DNA of 31,249 nt from Victivallales bacterium (GTDB lineage: Bacteria; Verrucomicrobiota; Lentisphaeria; Oligosphaerales; Oligosphaeraceae). Positions 8,992-16,795 of this stretch are shown in pieces. How positions within the stretch are numbered: the stretch's first letter is position 1; every line of letters begins with the position of its first letter. Where the stretch lies: NCBI GenBank assembly GCA_017964325.1, contig JAGCSE010000227.1:1-31249 (forward strand), given 5' to 3'. A program made the translations under genes and the position numbers. Under the pieces are notes generated by a model. The model was not told the origin of the DNA. It saw only the letters and a program-made list of their open reading frames with translations, and searched no databases.

Positions 8992-9038
8992 AACGCCTTG
9001 TCGCCGAAAGTCCAAAAGGCTAAAGGCGGCAAGGCGTT
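8992..9038 (-). promoter_or_regulatory. 47-nt hairpin just upstream of the rhamnosidase ribosome-binding site
   Basis: AACGCCTTG (8992-9000) is perfectly complementary to CAAGGCGTT (9030-9038). Inside this, CGCC (9002-9005) pairs with GGCG (9025-9028) across one mismatch, leaving a 19-nt loop that may fold further (AGTCC/GGCT). On the minus strand the stem ends a few bases before AGAGGT of the rhamnosidase gene, with only TTT following. It could act as an attenuating terminator after the thioredoxin gene, a processing site, or a structure controlling ribosome access. The arms are seen directly; the function is inference. Confidence 0.6.
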
Positions 9039-9081
9039 CTGTCATAATCCGTATGTTTTCTAAATCTTCAATCCAATAGCT

Positions 9082-9618
9082 TTACTTTTCAGCCTTTGCT
9101 TTCGTCCATTCCTTCAGAGCATCTTTGCCCTTGCTTGTCACGTCGCCACGACCGCTTCTTGTAATCGTCTTGCCGTTCTTATCAAGGATGACCAACGTCG
9201 GAATGCCGTTCACGCCATATTCATTTGCAACGGCCTTCCTTTGGGCGGCCGTGAACGGAACAGCCAACCACCCCATCTTGGTGTCCTTCATGTAGCCTTT
9301 CATTGCATCTTCATCCTTGTCAAAGCTTATGAAGACGATTTCAAAATTGTCCTTCGCCACGGCGTCGCGGAATTCGACCAGCTTCGGCGTGAAGGCGCGG
9401 CAAGGCGGGCACCAATGGGCGGAGAAATAGATGCCGACGGTCTTGCCGGCGAGTGTCGAAGTCGCGACCTTTTCGCCTTTTGCATTGACAAGTTCCTTGC
9501 CGAAGCGTTTTTCCAGCCAATTTTCAGCAGTTGCCTCTTGTCCAAACAACGGCAACGCGCAAACAGCCGCCAACGCCAGCATCACAAACACATTCTTCAA
9601 ACCATGTTGCATTTTCAT
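9082..9618 (-). CDS. Exported thioredoxin-like (nucleoredoxin/TlpA-like) disulfide oxidoreductase
   Basis: This 178-residue protein has a signal peptide (about 1-26, ending ALPLFGQEA) and a thioredoxin fold. The redox motif WCPPC (C70, C73) sits in GIYFSAHWCPPCRAFTPKL, a sequence characteristic of the nucleoredoxin/tryparedoxin branch. The cis-proline loop is GVNGIPTLVI. It probably reduces or exchanges disulfides in the periplasm. The ATG at 9618 is chosen because AAAGGAG lies five bases upstream; the frame could extend to 9705, but that would overlap the upstream gene and bury the signal peptide. It lies 31 bp downstream of the EEP gene and about 100 bp upstream of the rhamnosidase, separated from it by a hairpin. 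Confidence 0.92.
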   Translation of the reverse strand: MKMQHGLKNVFVMLALAAVCALPLFGQEATAENWLEKRFGKELVNAKGEKVATSTLAGKTVGIYFSAHWCPPCRAFTPKLVEFRDAVAKDNFEIVFISFDKDEDAMKGYMKDTKMGWLAVPFTAAQRKAVANEYGVNGIPTLVILDKNGKTITRSGRGDVTSKGKDALKEWTKAKAEK

Positions 9619-9649
9619 CTTGACTCCTTTTGTTGTTGATTGTAACACA

Positions 9650-10471
9650 TTAAACCAAAACGACATCTGTAAAAATCGGCGAATGATCCGTCGCATCGAG
9701 GGCATCCTGGTCCAAAATCACATATTCGCCCAAAAGACGGATGCGCGGACGATAGACCACCAGATGGTCGATTGAATGTTCCTTCACATTGTCCGTCGGA
9801 CGCGGCTGGCCATGGTATTTTCCATCGTCGCCGCGCTTCGGATCACCATGATGCGAACATTCGGGGGAGGCGATTTCCGCTATCTCCTGCGCGCTCACGA
9901 AATCAAATTCAGCCATGATCTTGAATGGATCGGATGACACATTGCAATTGAAATCGCCGCCCCCGACCACGGCGCAGTCGTATTTCTTCTGCAATTCCGT
10001 CAACTTTGCCATGAGCTTTTCAGCGTTCACAGTGCGGATGTAATTGCTCTCGTCTGACCCCTTCCACCAAAAATGCGTCGAATAGCCGATGAATTTCTTG
10101 CCTGTCTCCTTGTCTTTAAACACACCCCACGTGAAGCCTTTGCTGCGGTCCAATTTTCCGTGATACAGTTGCCAACCGCCATCCATAAGCTCCAGACGCG
10201 CAGGACGATACAGCAATGGTATATAATTGGTCTGATCTGGTCCTTCGCCTTCCACAACGACGTATTCACCTTCCAACCGTTTGAATAAACGCGATTTCCA
10301 CCAATTCGGCGTCACCTCCTGAAGGCTGAGCGCATCCGGTAAATACCGAAGATATATATCCGCAAGGGCGTTGTCACGCTCATCTGGGGGATTGCCAAAG
10401 TAGTCCCCCCAGATGTTGCTGGTCATGATGCGCAATTCCGCGCCTTCCATTCGTTTCAAGGGAATGTCCAT
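9650..10471 (-). CDS. Endonuclease/exonuclease/phosphatase (EEP) family hydrolase
   Basis: This 273-residue metal-dependent phosphoesterase has the full EEP motif set: MTSNIWGDY (Asn), LSLQEV (metal-binding Glu), GFTWGVF, THFWW, GGGDFNCN (Asp and Asn) and the C-terminal ATDHSPIFTDV (Asp-His pair). Members act on nucleic acids, sphingolipids or inositol phosphates. The conserved residues show the fold and active site but not the substrate. No signal peptide is seen, so it is probably cytoplasmic. It is the first gene of a three-gene minus-strand run; the Shine-Dalgarno ahead of 10471 is weak. A sugar-phosphate or lipid substrate would fit the neighbourhood, but this is not shown. Confidence 0.88.
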   Translation of the reverse strand: MDIPLKRMEGAELRIMTSNIWGDYFGNPPDERDNALADIYLRYLPDALSLQEVTPNWWKSRLFKRLEGEYVVVEGEGPDQTNYIPLLYRPARLELMDGGWQLYHGKLDRSKGFTWGVFKDKETGKKFIGYSTHFWWKGSDESNYIRTVNAEKLMAKLTELQKKYDCAVVGGGDFNCNVSSDPFKIMAEFDFVSAQEIAEIASPECSHHGDPKRGDDGKYHGQPRPTDNVKEHSIDHLVVYRPRIRLLGEYVILDQDALDATDHSPIFTDVVLV

Positions 10472-10514
10472 TATTCCACACTCTTTATGGTCAAGTCAAC
10501 TCATTGCATTAAAC

Positions 10515-10544
10515 TTGAAAGATATAAACCAATATACATATAAT
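10515..10544 (+). promoter_or_regulatory. Strong sigma-70-like promoter for the toxin-antitoxin pair
   Basis: TTGAAA (10515-10520), an 18-bp spacer, and a perfect TATAAT (10539-10544) point at the antitoxin gene, giving a leader of about 120 bases. Within the leader lies a small dyad, CTTGA-N7-TCAAG (10608-10624), which could be an operator for the ribbon-helix-helix protein. Confidence 0.55.
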
Positions 10545-10669
10545 GTACTTTTTTCTAAATAAAACGCAAAAAACAATCTCTAAAACAATAATATTTTTTA
10601 TTTTCCACTTGATTTCTTTTCAAGACAACATAATTTATATTATTTGTCATAGATACAAGGAGGTGTTTT

Positions 10670-10945
10670 ATGGAAACGACAAAATTGACACTGCATCCAT
10701 CCAAAACAATCGCAGAACTTGCCCGCCAGATGGCTTCTGAAGAACACGTCAGCATCACCCAATTGTTCTCTGCGTTTATCTTGGCTCGGATTCAAATAAA
10801 ACACAACATGAAAACCATTCCCATTGGCCCCTTGACACGTTCAGCTACAGGACTTCTGAAAGTGCCTGAAAACTGGGACTATAAGAAAGATATGGAAGAC
10901 ATTCTGGAGGAAAAACTTGAAATTGGCCATGAAAATCTTCCTTGA
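10670..10945 (+). CDS. Ribbon-helix-helix-type antitoxin of a PIN toxin-antitoxin pair
   Basis: This 91-residue small protein starts METTKLTLHPSKTIAELARQMA. That is a short strand followed by two helices, the arrangement of ribbon-helix-helix antitoxins related to the DUF6364 type (KLTL...ISITQLF). The C-terminal half (WDYKKDMEDILEEKLE) is acidic and probably neutralises the toxin. A full-length Shine-Dalgarno AAGGAGGT (10657-10664) sits five bases before the ATG, the strongest ribosome site in the window, consistent with antitoxin excess. It overlaps the PIN gene by 17 bp. Autorepression through the upstream dyad is likely by analogy. Confidence 0.85.
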   Translation: METTKLTLHPSKTIAELARQMASEEHVSITQLFSAFILARIQIKHNMKTIPIGPLTRSATGLLKVPENWDYKKDMEDILEEKLEIGHENLP

Positions 10946-11306
10946 TACAAACGTCCTTCTTGATGTATTTCAAGAACGGCAGCCTTACTATGATTGTTCA
11001 GCTCAGATTTGGAGTCTTTCTGAAAACAGGACACTTGAAGCTTTTATTTCAGCAATCAGCTTCAATAATATCTTTTATATCATGCGAAAACATTCGGGAA
11101 AAGAAAATGCGCAACGTGCCATGGAGATTTTGGATGCCAATTTCTCTATGATTCCTATGGATAAAGAAGTGATGCACAAAGCAATCATTTCCAAATTCCC
11201 TGATTTTGAAGATGCAATACAGCTTTATTCCGCACTCTCTGCCAAAGCAGACTGCATTGTTACACGTGATATCAAAGACTTGCCCAAAATCTCATCCCAG
11301 TATTAA
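10929..11306 (+). pseudogene. PIN-domain toxin (VapC-like, PIN_3 type), C terminus lost by frameshift
   Basis: PIN toxins are Mg-dependent RNases. The 125-residue frame starts MKIFLDTNVLLDVF, with the first acidic residue in LDTN, and continues through the PIN_3 landmarks SAISFNNIFYIMRK, FPDFEDAIQLYSA and CIVTRDIKDL, so all the acidic motifs are present. It stops at KISSQY, where relatives continue into a proline-rich tail. A different frame from 11297 reads PVLSPQMFLAQLIE and stops at 11341, exactly the missing family C terminus, so an indel near CTCATCCCAG has truncated it. ATG 10929 gives the conserved N terminus; TTG 10917 is an alternative, with GGAGG six bases ahead. Whether the shortened protein is active, or the shift is a sequencing error, cannot be told here. 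Confidence 0.8.
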
Positions 11307-11354
11307 GCCCCCAAATGTTTTTGGCACAGTTAATTGAATAAACTTTCCTAGCGA

Positions 11355-12314
11355 TCACTTCCAATTAAACGCCACAATTGCCAGAAACATCATCACGCCG
11401 GCTATAAGGCGACGAGCCCAGACAGCCCCTCCCACACGTTCCTCAAGCTCCGTAAAACCAAGCTTTGCCAACAGCGCACCTATCAGAATCGCTATGATTC
11501 CACGTGTACTCTGCACGATGTTGCCGTTGACCGTCCCGATGCGGGCGAAGCAGGCATACAAAAACAGCATCGCCGTCAACCAGCAGAATGCGAACGGACT
11601 GATCCAGCCCCACACCGTCTTGCGATGCACGCCTTCTGGCGATTTGACTACAGGAAGCAATGCAAGCCCCGCAATGCCGCATAATACATAGGTTATGAAC
11701 GCGGCCGCCACAGACGGTCGTGCAAGTCCTGCCAACGCCGCATCGCCAGTCGCCTCGCCAACCGCTTGTAAACGACGTACCAGCCGTGTGATACACGTAT
11801 CCGAAGACGCATACCCAAGACAGGTCATTCCAACCCAGCACAGGCTTCTCAACGGAATCTTCCGCCCCGCGTTGTTCAGAATGAAGGCGGCCCCCAATGT
11901 CAGGAAGATGCCAAGCCATTGGTAAATGCCGTAATGCTCCGCCTTATCATCTGTAATCAACGGTAGAAGCAGAGTGTTCAGGACAGCCAATACCAACAAT
12001 TTCAAGCCAAGCAACGGGACGACGCGGCTTGCATCGACCGTCCGTTGTGCCATGAAAAGACAGAACTGACCTGCCAGATAGAACACAATCGCGAGAAGCA
12101 TGACCAGCGAATAATCGCCGAAATGCGTTGCCAACGTCTGAGTCCATACAAACGGCAGGCCGATGAGTGACAATATGCCCATGATGACGTGCGCACGACA
12201 CAGCAGACCAAACGTCCCGACATCTTTGCAACGCCGGACGGACATGCCTGAAAACGTATAGGACAGCGCCAAAAACAATGACGCCATCCCCCCCAATGCC
12301 AGCCCAAGCCACAT
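11355..12314 (-). CDS. Multi-spanning membrane permease resembling the DMT/EamA superfamily
   Basis: This 319-residue very hydrophobic protein has about ten predicted membrane segments in two halves, starting MWLGLALGGMASLFLALSY and ending AGVMMFLAIVAFNWK. The two-half, ten-helix layout, with TVNGNIVQSTRGIIAILIGALLA near the end, resembles drug/metabolite transporters; the substrate is unknown. ATG 12314 is preferred to TTG 12320 because AAAGGA is correctly spaced only for the ATG. It follows a strong intrinsic terminator after the ACT gene, so it may depend on readthrough or its own promoter. Its association with a sugar isomerase suggests import or export of a small metabolite (inference). 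Confidence 0.7.
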   Translation of the reverse strand: MWLGLALGGMASLFLALSYTFSGMSVRRCKDVGTFGLLCRAHVIMGILSLIGLPFVWTQTLATHFGDYSLVMLLAIVFYLAGQFCLFMAQRTVDASRVVPLLGLKLLVLAVLNTLLLPLITDDKAEHYGIYQWLGIFLTLGAAFILNNAGRKIPLRSLCWVGMTCLGYASSDTCITRLVRRLQAVGEATGDAALAGLARPSVAAAFITYVLCGIAGLALLPVVKSPEGVHRKTVWGWISPFAFCWLTAMLFLYACFARIGTVNGNIVQSTRGIIAILIGALLAKLGFTELEERVGGAVWARRLIAGVMMFLAIVAFNWK

Positions 12315-12332
12315 AAACAAAATCCTTTACAG

Positions 12333-12372
12333 AAAAAACAGGCCGCACGGCACGTCTCCGTCCATGCGGCCT
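12333..12372 (-). terminator. Intrinsic terminator downstream of the ACT-domain gene
   Basis: Eight-base arms AGGCCGCA (12340-12347) and TGCGGCCT (12365-12372) are perfectly complementary, with an inner CGG/CCG pairing. Read on the minus strand, the stem is followed one base later by six T (12338-12333). It starts 13 bases after the ACT stop codon and lies between that gene and the permease. Confidence 0.85.
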
Positions 12373-12385
12373 CAATGATAAAACA

Positions 12386-12817
12386 TCACGCCTTCAGAAA
12401 TTCTTCCTCCGAAAGGACATGGATGCCGTTCTTCGCAAGAATCTCAAGCGCAGGCTTCACCTCGTCGAATCGGAAGATCATGATTGGATGCTTCCCCATG
12501 GGCTCCGCCATCGCATACATGTACTCCAGATTCACGTTGGCTTCCTTGAACAGGACGAGAATACGCGCCAAACTGCCGGGCGCACTGCCGATTTCAACCG
12601 CCGTCACATTGCTGATCTGGCAAAGTATCCCATTATCGCACAACACTTTGCCGCCCTGATCAGGCTTATCCACCAGCAAACGCAAAATACCAAAATCTTT
12701 CGTGTCCGCCACGGACAGCGCCAGAATGCTGATGTTCGCATCCCCAAGAATCTGTGCAACCGTCTCAAGACGGCCAGGGCGGTTTTCCAAAAACACCGAT
12801 AATTGTTTCACCGACAT
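12386..12817 (-). CDS. Stand-alone double ACT-domain protein
   Basis: This 143-residue protein is made of two ACT modules and nothing else. The first begins MSVKQLSVFLENRPGRLETVAQIL (about 1-65), with the Gly in the ligand-binding turn ENRPGRL. The second begins AVEIGSAPGSLARILVLFKEANVNLEYMYA (about 70-140). ACT domains bind amino acids or similar small ligands at dimer interfaces and usually regulate a partner enzyme. Free-standing pairs of this type are common in anaerobes and may act as amino acid sensors. GAGGAG lies close before the ATG. It follows the sugar isomerase by 34 bp and is probably co-transcribed with it; a strong terminator follows. Confidence 0.9.
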   Translation of the reverse strand: MSVKQLSVFLENRPGRLETVAQILGDANISILALSVADTKDFGILRLLVDKPDQGGKVLCDNGILCQISNVTAVEIGSAPGSLARILVLFKEANVNLEYMYAMAEPMGKHPIMIFRFDEVKPALEILAKNGIHVLSEEEFLKA

Positions 12818-12851
12818 GTTGACGTCTCCTCGCTGTTCAATTCAGCTTGTT

Positions 12852-13727
12852 TCAAAATCGTTCCATTAAATCATCAAAGCACTTCACACGCTCACGGATG
12901 GAGTATTGACGTGTTCCCGAAAGCACTTCGTTCTGAATGACTTGAATGCGCGGCGCAGATTTCAGAAGCCCCATCGTCCTCTTCCAGTCGATATTGCCCA
13001 AACCAGGCATCAGATGCTCATCGACGATACCATGATTGTCATGCAGATGGCAGTTGACGACATGCGGCTGAAGCTTTTCGAGAATCTTGTCATCCCACAC
13101 AGGCTTAAGGCCGAATTTCGCCCACTGGCGCTCAGCGTTGTTCTCGACTTCACGCTTGCATGTCGAGATGTTCGCATGGCCGGAATCATAGCAGATGCCC
13201 AGATACGGCGATTTGAACGCATCAATCAACGCCAGCAGACGTTCAGGCGTGTTGACGGGGCTCCAAATGTTTTCAATGCAGATGATAACGTTGTATTTCT
13301 CAGCGACAGGCAGAAGTTCTTCCAAACTGCGGCGGACGCATTCCCAAAGAATATCGACTTTGTTCAATTCACCGAACGCAAGGTCGCCGTTGCCGATGTG
13401 GATCGTGCAGGTACGGACATCCAGCAAGTCGCAAATCTGCAGCGACAGCTTGTGGCGGTTCAGCATCAGAGGACGAAGCTCCTCGATTGGAAGGTCCAGA
13501 TCATCCCACACGCCGAACGGCGCGTGCGCATCATTGAACGTCAGTCCCGCATCCGCCATGTCCTTGCGGTAAATGTTGATATAAGGATTCTTCTGGATGC
13601 AGTTCATGATCATCTCGCAGGTCAGCACAAGATGCTTCGCGCCGACTTCCGCGAACTCCATGAAAAGATTACGGCGGACCTTGTCAGAGATGTTGGCCCA
13701 TTCAAACACATGCGTTACAGGAATCAC
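12852..13727 (-). CDS. Sugar phosphate isomerase/epimerase-like TIM-barrel protein
   Basis: This 291-residue protein belongs to the xylose-isomerase-like TIM-barrel (AP endonuclease 2) superfamily. Metal-ligand motifs appear in order: IICIENIWSP (Glu), LGICYDSGHANIS (Asp, His), VNCHLHDNHG (His) and IQVIQNEVLSG (Glu). Members interconvert keto and aldo sugars, epimerise sugars, or open inositols; which applies here cannot be told. A GTG start at 13727 is used, supported by GGAG eight bases upstream; no in-frame ATG lies near enough. It is the first gene of the minus-strand unit with the ACT protein. A TTGACA-containing promoter and a dyad lie upstream. Confidence 0.9.
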   Translation of the reverse strand: MIPVTHVFEWANISDKVRRNLFMEFAEVGAKHLVLTCEMIMNCIQKNPYINIYRKDMADAGLTFNDAHAPFGVWDDLDLPIEELRPLMLNRHKLSLQICDLLDVRTCTIHIGNGDLAFGELNKVDILWECVRRSLEELLPVAEKYNVIICIENIWSPVNTPERLLALIDAFKSPYLGICYDSGHANISTCKREVENNAERQWAKFGLKPVWDDKILEKLQPHVVNCHLHDNHGIVDEHLMPGLGNIDWKRTMGLLKSAPRIQVIQNEVLSGTRQYSIRERVKCFDDLMERF

Positions 13728-13783
13728 AGTTCTTTCTCCGTTTGTTGTTCTTACGACAAAATGACGATATGAATATCATCTAT

Positions 13784-13816
13784 ATTATACTATGATACCG
13801 CCAGCCCGTTTGTCAA
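13784..13816 (-). promoter_or_regulatory. Candidate promoter and operator of the isomerase-ACT unit
   Basis: On the minus strand a perfect TTGACA (13811-13816) is followed by TAGTAT after 18 bp, with an overlapping perfect TATAAT (13784-13789) at 21 bp. The dyad GATAT-GA-ATATC (13766-13777) covers the expected transcription start and could bind a repressor. The matches are seen; the activity is inferred. Confidence 0.5.
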
Positions 13817-13907
13817 CGAAACACACTGCAATTTCCATTGAATTTACATTTTTCCAAGCTATCGTATTGATTATCCTTTTCATCAATCCTCCCCAACAGG
13901 CATTTCC

Positions 13908-16664
13908 ATGAATAAATACCTCCCCCTGCTCTTCGTACTCATCTGCTCCGTCACGCTCAACGCTCAGGACGTCCCCTCCAGCATTCAATGGGATTTCCAT
14001 GACGGCCTCCAAAATTGGACGCCTAACAATTCCATTAAAAACGCGCGTGCCGAAGACGGCATCCTGAAGGCGACCACACTCGGCAACGACCCATTCTTCC
14101 TCTCACCCAAAATCTCCTTCAAGCCGTCTTTCAGGCATGGAATCAAAATCCGCATGAAATCCTCCCGTTCATCCACAGGCCAGCTTTTCTTCGCACCGAC
14201 AACTGAAGGCCCATACAATGGCTTCAGCGAAACCAACTCACTGCGTTTCAGATTCTTCGGCGGTCAAGACTGGCAGGATATCGTCCTCCATCCGTTCTGG
14301 AACCAATTTCAGGAAATCGTCCGCCTCCGTCTCGACATCGACGGCGAACTCGATGTCGAAATCGACTCCATCGAAATCACCAGTTCCGAAGACACGCAAA
14401 TCTCCTCTGAAACAAAATGGACATTCCAGAACAACACGCATCCACAATGGACCATCGGCCCCGATGGCACGCTACTCTCACCCCTGCTCCGCGTCGATTT
14501 CTTCAAAACGCCATACATCATCGTCACAGCCTCCTGCGACAGGGAGGCCCGCGCCGTCGGCACAATCCGTTCGGAAATAAAAGGTTTGAACCAAGTCAAC
14601 GAACGGCTTTTCGTCGGTGACGGGAAGCCACACCGCCATCTTTTCGTAGCGGGCGGCAGTCCCAACTGGAATGGCGAGCTATCGCAATTTTCCATCCGCA
14701 TCGTGCCGGAATTCGAAGCACCATATACCATCCACTCCATCGAATTTTCAGCCCAGCAGCCGCAGGAACCGGATTTCCAAGTCATTTATTTCGGCAACCA
14801 GGAGTTCCCGAACCGCGTCGGCAAGCCCTGCAATATTCTCCTCCTCGTCCTGAACGGCTCCGCTGAAGCAATTGACTATACTTTAAAGCCAATAGCCAAA
14901 TCACCTGAAGGCCTGCGCTTCATTTATGACGGCAAGCCATTCACTGAGAAGAAATTGCATATCGAAGGAATGGAACGCGCCGCCATCAGTTTTGACATTG
15001 TCGCCGATTCAGCCACGACAGCCCTCCTCGAAGCGCAGTTCTTTGTCAACGGCAAACTCATCCATACGGCGACATCACGCCCCTTCGACATCAAGCCAAT
15101 TCCAACCGCCCATGCCAACAGCACATACGTCCCAAAGCCACAACCAGCTTCAACCGACTATTTGATAGGAACTTACTATTTTCCTGGATATGGAAAGAAC
15201 TGCTTCTACCGCAGCGGTGTTCTGAAAGAATGGCCCATGCTCGTTTCATCGAACCTCTGGACAAAACCCGCATTAGGCTATTATGACGAATCGCTTCCGG
15301 AAGTCGTTGACTGGCAAATCAAATGGGCCGTCGAACACGGCATCGGCTTCTTCCTTGTCGATTGGTATTGGGATGCGGGAACCCTCTATCTGGAACACTG
15401 GATCGACGCCTTCCAGAAGGCGAAATATCGTTCCAGTCTCAAATGGGCCGTCATGTGGGCCAACCACAACCCGCCTGGCTCCCATTCACGCGAAGATTGG
15501 ATAAATGTCACCAAACACTGGCTTGGCAAATACTTGCAAACGCCTGAATATCTCCGCCTCAACGGCAAGCCAGCCATTTTCATCTGGTCGCCAGAAGGTC
15601 TCCGACGCGATGTCAAAGGCTCCGAAAATGTCGCCAAACTCTTTGCAATTTCTGACAAAATGGCCAAGGAGGCAGGACTGCCCGGCATTGATTTCTATGC
15701 CATGAATGACCTTGATTTCAAAAGACTTAAAGCCGAAGGCTACGTCGCACAATCAACCTATCATTGGTGGTCGGACGCCCCTTCCTCCTCCCGAGACAAT
15801 ATGTTCTTCTCCTACAAGGCAGTCATCGATCGCGCGGAAGCCGCCTGGAACGAACGCGAGAAACAAGCACAAACCAACGGTTTACCGTTCATTCCCGTTG
15901 CGGAGACGGGATGGGACGGACGCCCACGCCACAGCCTCAATACCTATATTATCTATGAACGGACACCACAGGAGTTTAAACGTCATCTCCTCTCCATGAA
16001 ACAATGGCTGGACAGCCGTAACCAAAAGCTTTTCATTCTCGCTCCATGGAACGAATGGACGGAAGGCAGCTTCATCGAGCCATGCTCCGATTTCGGATTC
16101 GAGATGCTTCGCGCCATCCGCGACGTTTTCTGCAAGAATTTCGCCGAATCGGACGACACTTGCCCAACCGACCTCAATCTCGGCCCATACGACCAATTCG
16201 CCGTCATCCGCCCCGTCAACCATGTCTCCAACCGCACGCAATGGGATTTCCAAAACGAGCAGTCGCTTCTCGACTGGACGCCCGCCCCCGTCGCCAATCT
16301 CCAGTTCACGCCGGACGGCTGTTCGTTCCTCACACGCAATGGCGACCCGATCATCGCATCTCCGAAACTGAAAATCAACGCGGCGGACTTCAAACGTCTT
16401 GAAGTCGTCCTCTCCGCCTCACCGTCCACCACCAAAAATCACACTGACATAGTGGAAATATTTTGGAAGACGCCGTTTACAAGCTGGAACGCCAATGCCA
16501 GCCTTTCCCTTCCGCTCGTTGCGGACGGACAGTCGCATACCTACATCTTCGATCTTTCAAAGCATCCTCAATGGCTTGGCAACATCACGGGCCTCCGCAT
16601 CGACCCATGCGGCGAAACAAACAGAACCATCGTCATCAAAAAGTTCTTCCTGCACCATGAATGA
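13908..16664 (+). CDS. Secreted GH99/WbsX-like TIM-barrel protein flanked by jelly-roll modules
   Basis: This 918-residue protein has a signal peptide (MNKYLPLLFVLICSVTLNAQ). Two related N-terminal beta-sandwich modules follow (about 24-150 and 165-290), opening SIQWDFHDGLQNWTP and TKWTFQNNTHPQW, then an Ig-like segment (about 295-400). Residues about 415-740 form the WbsX/GH99-like domain: IGTYYFPGYG, HGIGFFLVDWYWDAG, WAVMWANHNP, GKPAIFIWSPEGL, and the hallmark LAPWNEWTEGSFIEP containing the likely catalytic Glu. A third jelly roll (about 760-918) opens TQWDFQNEQSLLDWTP and repeats the first. GH99 enzymes cleave alpha-mannosides, whereas WbsX members were named glycosyltransferases; with export and CBM-like modules, glycan hydrolysis is the better guess. 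The Shine-Dalgarno is weak (AGG). Confidence 0.88.
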   Translation: MNKYLPLLFVLICSVTLNAQDVPSSIQWDFHDGLQNWTPNNSIKNARAEDGILKATTLGNDPFFLSPKISFKPSFRHGIKIRMKSSRSSTGQLFFAPTTEGPYNGFSETNSLRFRFFGGQDWQDIVLHPFWNQFQEIVRLRLDIDGELDVEIDSIEITSSEDTQISSETKWTFQNNTHPQWTIGPDGTLLSPLLRVDFFKTPYIIVTASCDREARAVGTIRSEIKGLNQVNERLFVGDGKPHRHLFVAGGSPNWNGELSQFSIRIVPEFEAPYTIHSIEFSAQQPQEPDFQVIYFGNQEFPNRVGKPCNILLLVLNGSAEAIDYTLKPIAKSPEGLRFIYDGKPFTEKKLHIEGMERAAISFDIVADSATTALLEAQFFVNGKLIHTATSRPFDIKPIPTAHANSTYVPKPQPASTDYLIGTYYFPGYGKNCFYRSGVLKEWPMLVSSNLWTKPALGYYDESLPEVVDWQIKWAVEHGIGFFLVDWYWDAGTLYLEHWIDAFQKAKYRSSLKWAVMWANHNPPGSHSREDWINVTKHWLGKYLQTPEYLRLNGKPAIFIWSPEGLRRDVKGSENVAKLFAISDKMAKEAGLPGIDFYAMNDLDFKRLKAEGYVAQSTYHWWSDAPSSSRDNMFFSYKAVIDRAEAAWNEREKQAQTNGLPFIPVAETGWDGRPRHSLNTYIIYERTPQEFKRHLLSMKQWLDSRNQKLFILAPWNEWTEGSFIEPCSDFGFEMLRAIRDVFCKNFAESDDTCPTDLNLGPYDQFAVIRPVNHVSNRTQWDFQNEQSLLDWTPAPVANLQFTPDGCSFLTRNGDPIIASPKLKINAADFKRLEVVLSASPSTTKNHTDIVEIFWKTPFTSWNANASLSLPLVADGQSHTYIFDLSKHPQWLGNITGLRIDPCGETNRTIVIKKFFLHHE

Positions 16665-16723
16665 CCGCTGCATGAAGATGTGTTTCTGCACAACTGATTC
16701 ATGAATATTGACATCCTGTGTCA

Positions 16724-16753
16724 TTGAAAAAAACAAATTTTGTTAGATATTAT
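16724..16753 (+). promoter_or_regulatory. Candidate promoter of the small secreted protein gene
   Basis: TTGAAA (16724-16729), an 18-bp spacer and TATTAT (16748-16753) lie about 43 bp before the ATG at 16796. The spacer contains the palindrome AACAAA-T-TTTGTT (16732-16744), a possible operator. This is inferred from consensus only. Confidence 0.4.
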
Positions 16754-16795
16754 ATTATGTTATGATTATTCTCACATAAAACAAGGAAATCACCC

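Noticed and set aside
8976..9032. Longer N terminus for the rhamnosidase from 9032
   Set aside because: Would translate the hairpin arm and lose the well-placed AGAGGT; family similarity begins at MLEIIS.
12906..13772. 288-residue open frame opposite the sugar isomerase
   Set aside because: Antisense shadow; the minus frame has all the metal-ligand motifs.
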